A stretch of 64,000 nt of DNA, from NCBI GenBank assembly GCA_002842755.1, contig PHDU01000001.1, positions 1-64,000 of the forward strand, written 5' to 3'. The translations under genes were made by a program, and so were the position numbers. The DNA comes from Bacteroidetes bacterium HGW-Bacteroidetes-1 (GTDB taxonomy: Bacteria > Bacteroidota > Bacteroidia > Bacteroidales > F082). Positions 8,441-17,632 of this stretch are shown piece by piece. The notes below the pieces were generated by a model, which did not search any database, had not been told where the DNA came from, and was given only the letters and a program-made list of their open reading frames with translations. Position 1 is the first letter of the stretch; each line of letters begins with the position of its first letter.

Positions 8441-9891
8441 TGGGATCTTTTTCGATCAATAACCTGTTCGTTGTGATCAAGTAATGTTATTTCAAGTGGC
8501 ATTTTACCCAATGCATGCGTAGCGCAACTCAAACAAGGATCATAAGCACGAATTGCGACTTCAACTGCATTCATCATAGGTTCAGTAATTATCTCCTTGC
8601 CTGTCATAATTTTTTTTGCAACAAAATTTACCGAACGGTTCATCGGCTCATTGTTGTTGGTGGTAGATACGATCAGATTAGCCATTTCAATCTGATCATT
8701 ATCATTTATGCGGTAATGATGGAATAAGGTGCCACGGGGAGCTTCGATAACACCAACACCTTCTTTAATTTTTTGGCCCTTTGTAACGAGGTCATCACCC
8801 ATAATTTCAGGGTCGTTGAGCAACTCGCGGATCATTTCAGCTGCATGAAGTGTTTCAATTAAGCGGGCATAGTGCATATGCAAGCAATGGTTATTTGGCT
8901 TTCCATTCGTCAAAGCTTTGTATTTTTCGAACTCAGCCTGTGCCAGTGGTGTTGGGATGAAATCGATAGTATTCAAACGGGCAAGTGGGCCAACGCGATA
9001 CCAACCTTTTTCTTTTCCGTATTCTTTGAGGTATGGAAACTTCATATAACTCCAGCTCCGCACTTCCTCTTCAATATAATTGGCGTATTCCTGGCAATCT
9101 ACATCATTGAGTATTTTCTTCCCATCAGCGTCAACAGCGCGAAGCACCCCATTGTACAAGTCAAGAGCACCGTCTTTTCTGACAATGCTCAGATGATTAC
9201 TTGGGAAAAACGCAAAATTGTCGATAAAATCTTTATTGGCAAAATAGTATTTCTTGAAGAAATCCAGTGCCTCTTCTGCCCAGGATACCATCTTGTCCGC
9301 ATTGAGCGGGTCAGCACCTTTCAAAAACTCATCCCGTTCTTCAATTGAAAGGCTTTTATTGATTCCACCAGGAATGGCTCCGGTTCCGTGAATTTTTTTC
9401 CCGGCTGTGGCGCGGATTATTTCCTGTCCAAATTTACGCATCATTACGCCTTGAACAGCCAATGCAGGATTGGTGAGTGCTATACCTATGATATTCCGGA
9501 TGGCCGGATCACCATCAACTCCAAAGAGAAAATCAGGAGCACTGAGATGGAAAAAGTGCAAGGCATGAGATTGGAAAAACTGACCATAATGCATAAGCCG
9601 ACGCATTTTTTCTCCAGTACGCGTCAATCCTTCTCCGGTACCTGCGCCAACAATTACATCCAAAGCTTTTGCTGCTGCGAGATGATGACTAACCGGACAA
9701 ATTCCGCACAAACGTTGCACAAGAACCGGCGCTTCCCAATAGGGTCTTCCTTGCACAAAACGTTCAAATCCGCGGAATTCAACAATATGCAATCTGCTTT
9801 GCTGGATGTTTCCTTGTTCATCCATTAGAATGGTTACCTTTCCGTGACCTTCGACACGGGTTACAGGTTCTATGGTAATTTTTTTAGACAT
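8437..9891 (-). CDS. hoxH: NAD-linked [NiFe] hydrogenase large subunit HoxH
   Basis: RVEGHGKVTI, RLCGICPVSHH (N-terminal CxxC), DPCLSCATHALGKMPL (C-terminal CxxC). Confidence 0.93.
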   Translation of the reverse strand: MSKKITIEPVTRVEGHGKVTILMDEQGNIQQSRLHIVEFRGFERFVQGRPYWEAPVLVQRLCGICPVSHHLAAAKALDVIVGAGTGEGLTRTGEKMRRLMHYGQFFQSHALHFFHLSAPDFLFGVDGDPAIRNIIGIALTNPALAVQGVMMRKFGQEIIRATAGKKIHGTGAIPGGINKSLSIEERDEFLKGADPLNADKMVSWAEEALDFFKKYYFANKDFIDNFAFFPSNHLSIVRKDGALDLYNGVLRAVDADGKKILNDVDCQEYANYIEEEVRSWSYMKFPYLKEYGKEKGWYRVGPLARLNTIDFIPTPLAQAEFEKYKALTNGKPNNHCLHMHYARLIETLHAAEMIRELLNDPEIMGDDLVTKGQKIKEGVGVIEAPRGTLFHHYRINDNDQIEMANLIVSTTNNNEPMNRSVNFVAKKIMTGKEIITEPMMNAVEVAIRAYDPCLSCATHALGKMPLEITLLDHNEQVIDRKRSH

Positions 9892-9909
9892 GATTTACGA
9901 CGGTTTAGT

Positions 9910-10458
9910 TTAGTCAAATTTCACAACTTCGTAGGGCAGCTTCAAAGGATCGCCAGTAATTAAAGCTACCAGGGCGTCCCAAATAAGATCAGCACGTGGC
10001 GGACATCCTGGAAGGAAATAGTCAATTTTGACGATTTCATGACAGGGATAAACCCTGTCGAGCAGCATTGGAAGCTCATCATCATTCGGCAGAATATGAT
10101 CTGTATTCAATTGCACCGTAGGTCCGCCTATATATGCTTCGTGCAGACATTCTTCAATGGGAATTCCATTGCGTAAGGCAGGCAGGCCGCCCATGATGGC
10201 ACATTCACCCAAAGAAATAAGGATTTTACAATTCTTTCGGAACGAACGAAGTACTTCAACATTCTCGCTGTTGCAGCAGCCTCCTTCGATAATACCAATA
10301 TCAACAGGCTTGGTAAAAGTTTTAATATCATCCACCGGGGACTTATTGAACTCCACCAGCTCTATCAAGGTTAGAATGCGTTCGTCAATATCAAGAATTG
10401 ACATATGGCAGCCGAAACATCCGGCCAAAGAAGTAGTTGCTAAAATAGGTTTACTCAT
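9910..10458 (-). CDS. hoxY: [NiFe] hydrogenase small subunit HoxY
   Basis: TSLAGCFGCHMSILDID; GECAIMGG; FLPGCPPRADLIWDAL. Confidence 0.92.
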   Translation of the reverse strand: MSKPILATTSLAGCFGCHMSILDIDERILTLIELVEFNKSPVDDIKTFTKPVDIGIIEGGCCNSENVEVLRSFRKNCKILISLGECAIMGGLPALRNGIPIEECLHEAYIGGPTVQLNTDHILPNDDELPMLLDRVYPCHEIVKIDYFLPGCPPRADLIWDALVALITGDPLKLPYEVVKFD

Positions 10459-10476
10459 GATATTTTCCTCCTTAAA

Positions 10477-11178
10477 TTATACTTTAACATTACTTCCAAT
10501 GGGATTATGATCGAATTTTCTTTTCCCAATAGGTATAGCAAATCCTTTTTCTTTGACGATAATGGAACCTACCGGACAATTTCTCATTGCCTCTTCTGCC
10601 TGAGCATCAGTCATTGTGGAAGCTAATTCAGCATCAAGAACAACCTCAAGGTGGTTGCCTCTTCCACGGAAAGCAAAGAAAGATCGGTCTTCTGCATCTT
10701 TTATTGACTTGATGCACCGTTTGCAAAGGATACATCTGTTCTGGTCTTTTATAATTTTCGGAGAAGATGCGTCAATACCTTTTACAGGGAAATCAAAGGG
10801 GAAACGTGGCACCATCATTTGATAAAGGTAACCCAAGGCCTGAAGTTCACAATTGCCACTTTTCTCGCAAGAGGGACAAAAGTGATTGCCACTGACAAAA
10901 AGCAATTCTATTATGCTCTTTCTCAGTTCACTGATTTCAGCAGAAGTGCTTTCGATTTCCATTCCATCGGCTACAGGAGTAGTGCAGGAAGTCATCAGAC
11001 GACCGTTGATTTTTACAGTACAGATACGACATGAACCTTTCGGTTTCAAATTCGGCATATTACAAAGTGTAGGAATATAAACGCCATTTTTCTTAGCTGC
11101 TTCAATGATATAAGTTCCAGCCTCTGCCATGCATTCTACGCCGTCAATCTTGAATTTTATTAGATTACTCATGATCAA
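10477..11178 (-). CDS. hoxU: hydrogenase diaphorase subunit HoxU (2Fe-2S/4Fe-4S)
   Basis: PTLCNMPNLKPKGSCRICTVKING; HFCPSCEKSGNCELQ; NRCILCKRCIKS. Confidence 0.92.
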   Translation of the reverse strand: MIMSNLIKFKIDGVECMAEAGTYIIEAAKKNGVYIPTLCNMPNLKPKGSCRICTVKINGRLMTSCTTPVADGMEIESTSAEISELRKSIIELLFVSGNHFCPSCEKSGNCELQALGYLYQMMVPRFPFDFPVKGIDASSPKIIKDQNRCILCKRCIKSIKDAEDRSFFAFRGRGNHLEVVLDAELASTMTDAQAEEAMRNCPVGSIIVKEKGFAIPIGKRKFDHNPIGSNVKV

Positions 11179-11198
11179 ATATTTTTCAGTTTGTTAAA

Positions 11199-13040
11199 TC
11201 AGTGGTGGTTAAAATTAGGAACACGTCCAACGAATTTGCATGACTCTTTTACTGAAGCTGTTAAATCGAAACCCTCATCAAATTCCTTGTCTTTTTGAAT
11301 CAAATCTTCATACAGATGGTGGAAATTTTTCAAACTGCTGATGATAGGATTTCCTGCTGTTTGACCGAGGCCGCAACGGCTTGCTAAAAGTATCTTACCC
11401 CATTCCTTAAGATCTGTTAGATCTTTTTTCACACCTTTACCGTTAATTATTTTCAATAACTTGTTATGCATCACCTGAGGCATATTACGACAGGTACTGC
11501 ATGACCCACAGGATTCATCAATAAAAAATTCCATAAAATTAAGTACGACCTCTTTCAAAAGATTGCGTTGTTTACCAAAAATAATCATCGAACCACCTGT
11601 CGAAAGGTCAGAATATCCTAAAGTGCGGTGAAATTCATCTTTGGCGATAAGTGTTCCGGAAGGACCTCCAACCTGAACAGCCTGAACATCATAAGCTCCA
11701 ACCATATCAAGCATATCTTCCACATTAAAACCCCAGTTCACTTCGTAAACTCCGGGGAACATGCAATCACCTGAAATGCTCAGGATTTTTGTTCCTGTTG
11801 AATCTTCCGTTCCAAACTGAGTAAACCATTCTCCACCTTTTTCGATGATTCTGACAGCAGTTGCAAAAGTTTCTACATTATTTATTATGGTAGGAAAGTT
11901 AAGGTATCCCTTTTCAACAGGGAATGGGGGTTTGTCACGAGGTTCACCACGTTTGCCTTCCAGAGATTCAAGCAAAGCCGATTCCTCTCCGCAAACATAA
12001 GCTCCAGCACCAAACTGGATGCGGATATCAAAGTCAAAACCTTCTATTTCACCAATTTTTGAACCAAGGAAATTTTGTTCTCTCATCTTATCAAGAACAG
12101 ATTCAAGATAATCTTTCATATATCGATACTCATACCGAAGGTATAGAATACCTTCTTCGCCTCCAATGGCATAGCCTGCAACAGCCATTCCTTCAAAAAC
12201 AAGTTCTGGTTTCTCGGTCAGAATTACTCTGTCTTTAAATGTTCCAGGTTCGCCCTCATCTGCATTACAAACTACATAATGCTTCTCCCCTTTTGCCCTG
12301 CGACAAAATTCCCATTTGAAACCAGTAGGAAAACCAGCTCCTCCACGGCCTCTGATATGACTGTGTTTAATTTCAGCAATTACAGCTTCTGGTGACATTT
12401 CAGGAAGAATTGATTGAACAACTTTTCCGGTCTTATAATCATCGGAAAGGATCATTCCTTTTCGGCGTATATTGCTTGATACCATTGCTTTAAGTTCTGG
12501 ATGCTGGTTCTTTCCATCTCCATAACTTTCATTGCTCAATTCTTCAAGTTCACGGCCTTCACGCATATGGCGTACGATTTCACGCACACGGTAAGGAGTA
12601 AGCCTTGTGAAAACTTTATTGTTTATGATTGCAGCTGGTTCCTGATCATTCATACCAATACAAGCAGTATCAAACAGTCCGATCAATCCATCGTCAGTAA
12701 CTTTGCCGAAAGTTGTACCCACTTCTTTTTCAAAGGCTTCTTTGATTGCCTGGCGGCCAAACATATAAGATACAACGCTGTTGTTTAGATAAATGGCATA
12801 CTTACCCCTTGGTTTAACACTTAAGAAATGATAGAAGGTGATAACTTGTTCAACATCGACCTGTGAAATTCCAAGTGTGAGAGCCATCAATTCGATGGCC
12901 TTACGGCTTATGTAACCAAACTCCTCCTGAATATCAATAAGAATATCCATTAAACGGTTACTGTCGCTGCCATATTTGTCAATGATTTGTTTGACGATAT
13001 TTTCCATGAATTTAAAATTGGATGAGTGATTCAATTTCAA
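11199..13040 (-). CDS. hoxF: hydrogenase diaphorase subunit HoxF with N-terminal NuoE-like domain
   Basis: IRGRGGAGFPTGFKW, CNADEGEPGTFKDR, GAGAYVCGEESALLESLEGKRGEPR, ESCGSCSTCRNMPQ; N-terminal NuoE-like region. Confidence 0.92.
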   Translation of the reverse strand: MKLNHSSNFKFMENIVKQIIDKYGSDSNRLMDILIDIQEEFGYISRKAIELMALTLGISQVDVEQVITFYHFLSVKPRGKYAIYLNNSVVSYMFGRQAIKEAFEKEVGTTFGKVTDDGLIGLFDTACIGMNDQEPAAIINNKVFTRLTPYRVREIVRHMREGRELEELSNESYGDGKNQHPELKAMVSSNIRRKGMILSDDYKTGKVVQSILPEMSPEAVIAEIKHSHIRGRGGAGFPTGFKWEFCRRAKGEKHYVVCNADEGEPGTFKDRVILTEKPELVFEGMAVAGYAIGGEEGILYLRYEYRYMKDYLESVLDKMREQNFLGSKIGEIEGFDFDIRIQFGAGAYVCGEESALLESLEGKRGEPRDKPPFPVEKGYLNFPTIINNVETFATAVRIIEKGGEWFTQFGTEDSTGTKILSISGDCMFPGVYEVNWGFNVEDMLDMVGAYDVQAVQVGGPSGTLIAKDEFHRTLGYSDLSTGGSMIIFGKQRNLLKEVVLNFMEFFIDESCGSCSTCRNMPQVMHNKLLKIINGKGVKKDLTDLKEWGKILLASRCGLGQTAGNPIISSLKNFHHLYEDLIQKDKEFDEGFDLTASVKESCKFVGRVPNFNHH

Positions 13041-13074
13041 GGAACAAAAAATCCTGTTGTTAATTTGTTCACAG

Positions 13075-13082
13075 CAAAAGTA
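13075..13082 (-). promoter_or_regulatory. putative -7 box for the hox operon
   Basis: minus-strand TACTTTTG (TAnnTTTG) 35 nt upstream of the hoxF ATG. Confidence 0.45.
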
Positions 13083-13243
13083 AAGCGTTTTTCTCCTTTA
13101 AAAGCCCTATCTTGAAATTTAGAATGTTTTTAAATTACATTTCCAGATTTGGAGCCAACTATTTGCAAAAGAATACCATTTGATATAATAAAAGCCGCAT
13201 AGAATGTAAAGAATCTCTTAGGCCAGATATCTTTAGATTTCTA

Positions 13244-13945
13244 TTAGAATTTCCTTACTGCTCTCACAATGTGACGCTTCCCGGGTGGGCCAGGCAAACG
13301 TTCCACTATAAAACCGGTATCTCTAAGCGCTTGTTTCACAATCCCTTTTGAACTATAGGTGACCAAGACACCTCCGGGTTTCATTGATTCAAACATTTTG
13401 GAAAAGACTTCTTTGGTCCACAATTCAGGTTGCACATTTGGGCTGAAGGCATCAAAATATATCAAATCATATCTCTCTTTTTCAACCTTGAAATCTCTTA
13501 GGTCACTCTTATTTTTGTGTAAAGTAAAAAAATCGTTTACTCTAATGTCTTCTTCCCAATTTGATGAATGCATACTATTGAATGCATCTCTATAATTATC
13601 AAAACCAGGTAAATATGCATAATTCAACTGGTGAATTACATCCATACTGAGTGGGTAAGCTTCAATCGTTTTATAATAAATTGAAGATTCAGGAGCTGAA
13701 CTTAAGGTAAGCAAAGCATTTAGGCCAGTTCCAAAACCCATCTCAATAATATTCAGGTTTTTTTTTCCGGAAAGCAAGGGTAAGAGTCCGTTTTGAATAA
13801 AGATTAACATCGATTCCGTGATTGCGCCATGCGTAGAATGATAAGTTTCATTCAATTCACCATGAAAAAGACTCATGGACTGATCCTCTGTAATTATTTT
13901 TTTTACAGTCATTTCAACTATTTCGGTGAACAATAATGAAATCAA
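13244..13945 (-). CDS. MnmD-like tRNA (mnm5s2U34) methyltransferase / SAM-dependent methyltransferase
   Basis: ETYHSTHGAITESMLIFIQNGL; IIEMGFGTGLNALLT; YFDAFSPNVQPELWTKEVF. Confidence 0.85.
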   Translation of the reverse strand: MISLLFTEIVEMTVKKIITEDQSMSLFHGELNETYHSTHGAITESMLIFIQNGLLPLLSGKKNLNIIEMGFGTGLNALLTLSSAPESSIYYKTIEAYPLSMDVIHQLNYAYLPGFDNYRDAFNSMHSSNWEEDIRVNDFFTLHKNKSDLRDFKVEKERYDLIYFDAFSPNVQPELWTKEVFSKMFESMKPGGVLVTYSSKGIVKQALRDTGFIVERLPGPPGKRHIVRAVRKF

Positions 13946-15203
13946 GAATTGAAATTTCGACTGGAAATTGTTTCAGGATTGCACCATTCATATCCAACCG
14001 CAGCAATTCATGCTCAAAAGCAATATAAATCAATTTATTTTTCTTGTCGTAATTGAGAACAAAGGATTCGGAATTTTCAAATATCAATTCCAGTTCGTTG
14101 GAACCTAGGTAATACCGATAGATTTTGTTTTTTGAAGCCAGTAACAAAATGTCATTGCCAATGAATTCAATTGTAGTTGGCTGAAAAGCCTCGCTTGTAA
14201 ATACTGCTTGATAAAGCTGTGATAAAAAGTCAAACCTTTTTATTAAAAAACCATTCTCCTTTTCTACGACTAAAATTGAAGCATTTTGATGCTCCAACTC
14301 AGCATATCCAATCAATGGTCCATCCAAAAAATCTCTTCGATACATTAATCCGCTTGCATTATAATACATACCAATGAAATACTTTCCTTCACTGACAGTT
14401 TCTTGTCCTGCAATAATATAGTTTTCACTCTGACATAAAAAATGGGTAATTGTATCTGGCTGCGTGGGTGTTGAAACGACTACATTTCCAGTCATGCCTT
14501 GTAAAACACGAATCAAGCCTGCTCTATCAGAAATAATAACATTGTTGTCTCGAACCGCAAGCGCTGTAAAGATTTTTTCAGGGTACAAAGATGGGTATGT
14601 CCAAGCCTGCCCAAAGTCATTTAAATCCAGAGCGATTATTTCAGAGGGTTTTGCTGTCATCAAATACATTTTATCAGTGGTTGTAATCGCTCTGATTGCC
14701 AGTACTTCTCTTTGCAAGTATACCTTCCTATGTATTTTATCAGACATAAGATCGAGTTTCCAGATAGCGCTATTGTCGTTCAAATGTTCCAGCAAAAGAA
14801 CTTCAGTTATAAAATCAGTCGGCGGAAAATAATTAAACTTGAGATACTTGTTCTTTTGATTGATACCATCCTCAACCTGAACATGCAGCGTTAGAATTGA
14901 ATTATTCAGACTGTTATCCGGATAAAAAGCATGCCTGATAATAGTGTCGATTGCCATGGCATGAATAAAAAGAGGGTTTACAACAGAAACTCCTTCCTCA
15001 TTTAAAAGAGAAAGTCTGATACGCTCAAGCTTCTTGTCGTCCCTGATTTGCACCTCAAAATAGATGCTGTCAGAAGTAATAGTTGCGCCATCTTTTGGAT
15101 ACAAGAATTCGATTTCCGGAATCTGCTTATCTGCACTCTTTGAACAACTGATCAGCATCATGGAAAAGAAAAAAAACACAAAAGCTGCTCTTTGAATTTG
15201 CAT
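13914..15203 (-). CDS. hypothetical lipoprotein, probable beta-propeller
   Basis: N-terminal MLISCSKS lipobox-like sequence; propeller-like repeats; no specific family recognised. Confidence 0.55.
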   Translation of the reverse strand: MQIQRAAFVFFFFSMMLISCSKSADKQIPEIEFLYPKDGATITSDSIYFEVQIRDDKKLERIRLSLLNEEGVSVVNPLFIHAMAIDTIIRHAFYPDNSLNNSILTLHVQVEDGINQKNKYLKFNYFPPTDFITEVLLLEHLNDNSAIWKLDLMSDKIHRKVYLQREVLAIRAITTTDKMYLMTAKPSEIIALDLNDFGQAWTYPSLYPEKIFTALAVRDNNVIISDRAGLIRVLQGMTGNVVVSTPTQPDTITHFLCQSENYIIAGQETVSEGKYFIGMYYNASGLMYRRDFLDGPLIGYAELEHQNASILVVEKENGFLIKRFDFLSQLYQAVFTSEAFQPTTIEFIGNDILLLASKNKIYRYYLGSNELELIFENSESFVLNYDKKNKLIYIAFEHELLRLDMNGAILKQFPVEISILDFIIVHRNS

Positions 15204-15269
15204 CGCTGATATCTTGTTTTTATCTTTGGCTAAATTAATTCATTTCATCCAAACAAACAGAAACAGAAA

Positions 15270-15977
15270 ATGATCTACAATTTAAACCTTTCAAAAGTAC
15301 TTTTTCTTGATATTGAAACAGTTCCAATGCAACAGCATTACGAAGACCTGAGTGATGCGATGCAGCGCCTTTGGAATAAAAAGGCAAGACAGTTGAAAAC
15401 AGAAAAAGAGTCAACACCCAAAGAGCTGTATGGCAGAGCCGGAATATATGCCGAATTTGGAAAAATAATTGTCATTTCGGTCGGTTATTTTAACGGTACC
15501 GATTTCAGATTGAAGTCATTTTATGGTGACGATGAAAAAATACTTCTTGAGGAATTTGCTGAACTGCTCAATCGCCATTATTATAATCCAGACGACCTGC
15601 TTTGTGCGCATAATGGTAAAGAATTTGACTTTCCATACATTGCCAGACGCATGGTTATCAACGGCATAGAGTTGCCAGTAATTCTACAAATTGCGGGCAA
15701 GAAACCCTGGGAGGTAAAACATCTCGACACCATGGAATTGTGGAAGTTCGGTGATTTTAAAAGCTACACCTCGCTCGATCTGTTAACGACCATTTTTAAC
15801 ATCCCCACTCCAAAAGACGACATTGATGGTAGCATGGTTGGCAATGTCTACTGGGAAGAAAAAAATCTTGAACGTATAAAAAACTACTGTCAAAAGGATG
15901 TTCTCGCCATTGCGCAATTGATGCGACGATTCCTTAACCAAACGCTGATAAGGGAAGACCAGATTGTTTTTGCCTGA
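15270..15977 (+). CDS. 3'-5' exonuclease (DEDDy / PolB-exonuclease-like)
   Basis: VLFLDIETVPMQ (DxE), CAHNGKEFDFPYIARR, NYCQKDVLAIAQL (YxxxD). Confidence 0.85.
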   Translation: MIYNLNLSKVLFLDIETVPMQQHYEDLSDAMQRLWNKKARQLKTEKESTPKELYGRAGIYAEFGKIIVISVGYFNGTDFRLKSFYGDDEKILLEEFAELLNRHYYNPDDLLCAHNGKEFDFPYIARRMVINGIELPVILQIAGKKPWEVKHLDTMELWKFGDFKSYTSLDLLTTIFNIPTPKDDIDGSMVGNVYWEEKNLERIKNYCQKDVLAIAQLMRRFLNQTLIREDQIVFA

Positions 15978-16081
15978 CAATTGCTTCCTTTAAAAACGAA
16001 ATATTACAATTATTTAATTTTTATTGCAGCTTAGTTCATTTTGCAAAGCTGCTTTAAACTGAAATACCATAAGACCCATTT

Positions 16082-17545
16082 ATGTCAAAACACCTTCTCT
16101 CAAAATCCACTTTTATTCGTAGCCAGCAATGCCAAAAATCACTTTACCTGCATAAAAAAAGACCCTTTCTCAGAGACAAACTGAGTGCCGTACAACTTGC
16201 AAAATTCAGGAGAGGGACCGGTGTTGGGGTTCTTGCACGTGAACTTTTTCCTGGAGGAATTGATATGAGTCCTCGTTCACCTTCGCAATATGAGCAAAAA
16301 AGAAATGAGACTGCTGAAGCACTTTCAAACCATGAAATCAATGTTCTTTATGAAGCAGTTTTTCAATTCGATGATGTGCTGATTATGCTTGACATATTGG
16401 TCAGGGATGGTGACAATTGGGTTGCCTATGAAGTTAAAAGTTCAAGGTCACTTTCCGAAACATACATGAAGGATGCAGCACTACAGCATTATGTCCTTAA
16501 TGGATGCAATGTAAAATTATCGGATTTTGTTTTGGTTTATATCAATTCGGACTATGTTTTTAATTACGAACTTGATCTAAATCAATTGTTTATAAAAAGA
16601 AGTGTGCTTACTGAATCAGAATTACAAGCAGAAACAATCGGACACCAAATAACACTGTCGAAGCTAACTTTGGAGCTTTCAAACTCGCCCCAATTATCTA
16701 TAGGGATACATTGTAATAAGCCTTACCCCTGCGACTTCATTGGTCATTGCTGGAAAAACATTCCGTCCAACAGCATCCTGCATCTTACTACTTTTGACGA
16801 AGACCTGAGGTTCAAATTAATTAATCAAGGCATCAACACAATCGATGATCTCCCGAAAGAAATGATTCAGAATGAATGTCAACAACTTCAGATTGAAGCG
16901 CTTACTATCAACGAAATCACATACAACGCCAATAAAATAAAAGTATATTTGAATTCTATAAACAGTACATTAAAAAAACAGGGATCAGTTTCTTTAAAGC
17001 TACTTGTTCATCGACCTGCTGTTCCTTTCATTTATCTTACACAGCCTTATCAACTGCTTCCACTTGCGCTTTCAATAAGAAACAATGATACTAATGCCAC
17101 TGAGTCGATATCTTTTACATTGGATTTGAAAGGTTTAGAAGACTTTTCTAAAATAATGAACACCATTTTTAATGAAAATAATCTTGTAATTACTGACGAT
17201 ACCGATATTATTATGGAAACATTATTCAATGTTCAATCCATTCTCTCAGCATCATTTTCCTTTTCACCTGAAAGCGCAAAAGAGCAACTCATTGGAATTC
17301 ATCAATTGATCAATGAGGGTCAGGTTTTTCATCCTGTTTTAAGAAACGATTGGAATATGAATGATACAATTTTGGCTTTGACCGGCAAAAATAATTCGCT
17401 AAAAGAGGAGGTTTATCTTATTAATGATCTATTGAAGGCCGATGGCAATGAAGAAACCGCCCGGATTTTACAGCGTCTTGCAACCTATCCACAAGCAATA
17501 TTTCAATTGTTTGAAAAAATACAGCAACTGCAAAATATGAAATGA
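16082..17545 (+). CDS. DUF2779-like protein with Cas4/RecB-like (PD-(D/E)XK) nuclease domain
   Basis: LLSKSTFIRSQQCQKSLYLHKKRP start, WVAYEVKSSRSL core, CNKPYPCDFIGHCW cysteine cluster. Confidence 0.7.
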   Translation: MSKHLLSKSTFIRSQQCQKSLYLHKKRPFLRDKLSAVQLAKFRRGTGVGVLARELFPGGIDMSPRSPSQYEQKRNETAEALSNHEINVLYEAVFQFDDVLIMLDILVRDGDNWVAYEVKSSRSLSETYMKDAALQHYVLNGCNVKLSDFVLVYINSDYVFNYELDLNQLFIKRSVLTESELQAETIGHQITLSKLTLELSNSPQLSIGIHCNKPYPCDFIGHCWKNIPSNSILHLTTFDEDLRFKLINQGINTIDDLPKEMIQNECQQLQIEALTINEITYNANKIKVYLNSINSTLKKQGSVSLKLLVHRPAVPFIYLTQPYQLLPLALSIRNNDTNATESISFTLDLKGLEDFSKIMNTIFNENNLVITDDTDIIMETLFNVQSILSASFSFSPESAKEQLIGIHQLINEGQVFHPVLRNDWNMNDTILALTGKNNSLKEEVYLINDLLKADGNEETARILQRLATYPQAIFQLFEKIQQLQNMK

Positions 17546-17632
17546 GATGATTAAAAATCAATTCATTTCTTGACACATTAAATATTTATAAACAAATCAA
17601 ATCTCCTTTATTCTAATTGTTATTTTTGACGC

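Noticed and set aside
8872-9348. 158-aa plus-strand ORF antisense to hoxH
   Set aside because: Lies wholly within the well-supported hoxH gene and shows no domain motif.
9388-9828. 146-aa plus-strand ORF antisense to hoxH
   Set aside because: Mirror of conserved hoxH coding sequence; no independent evidence.
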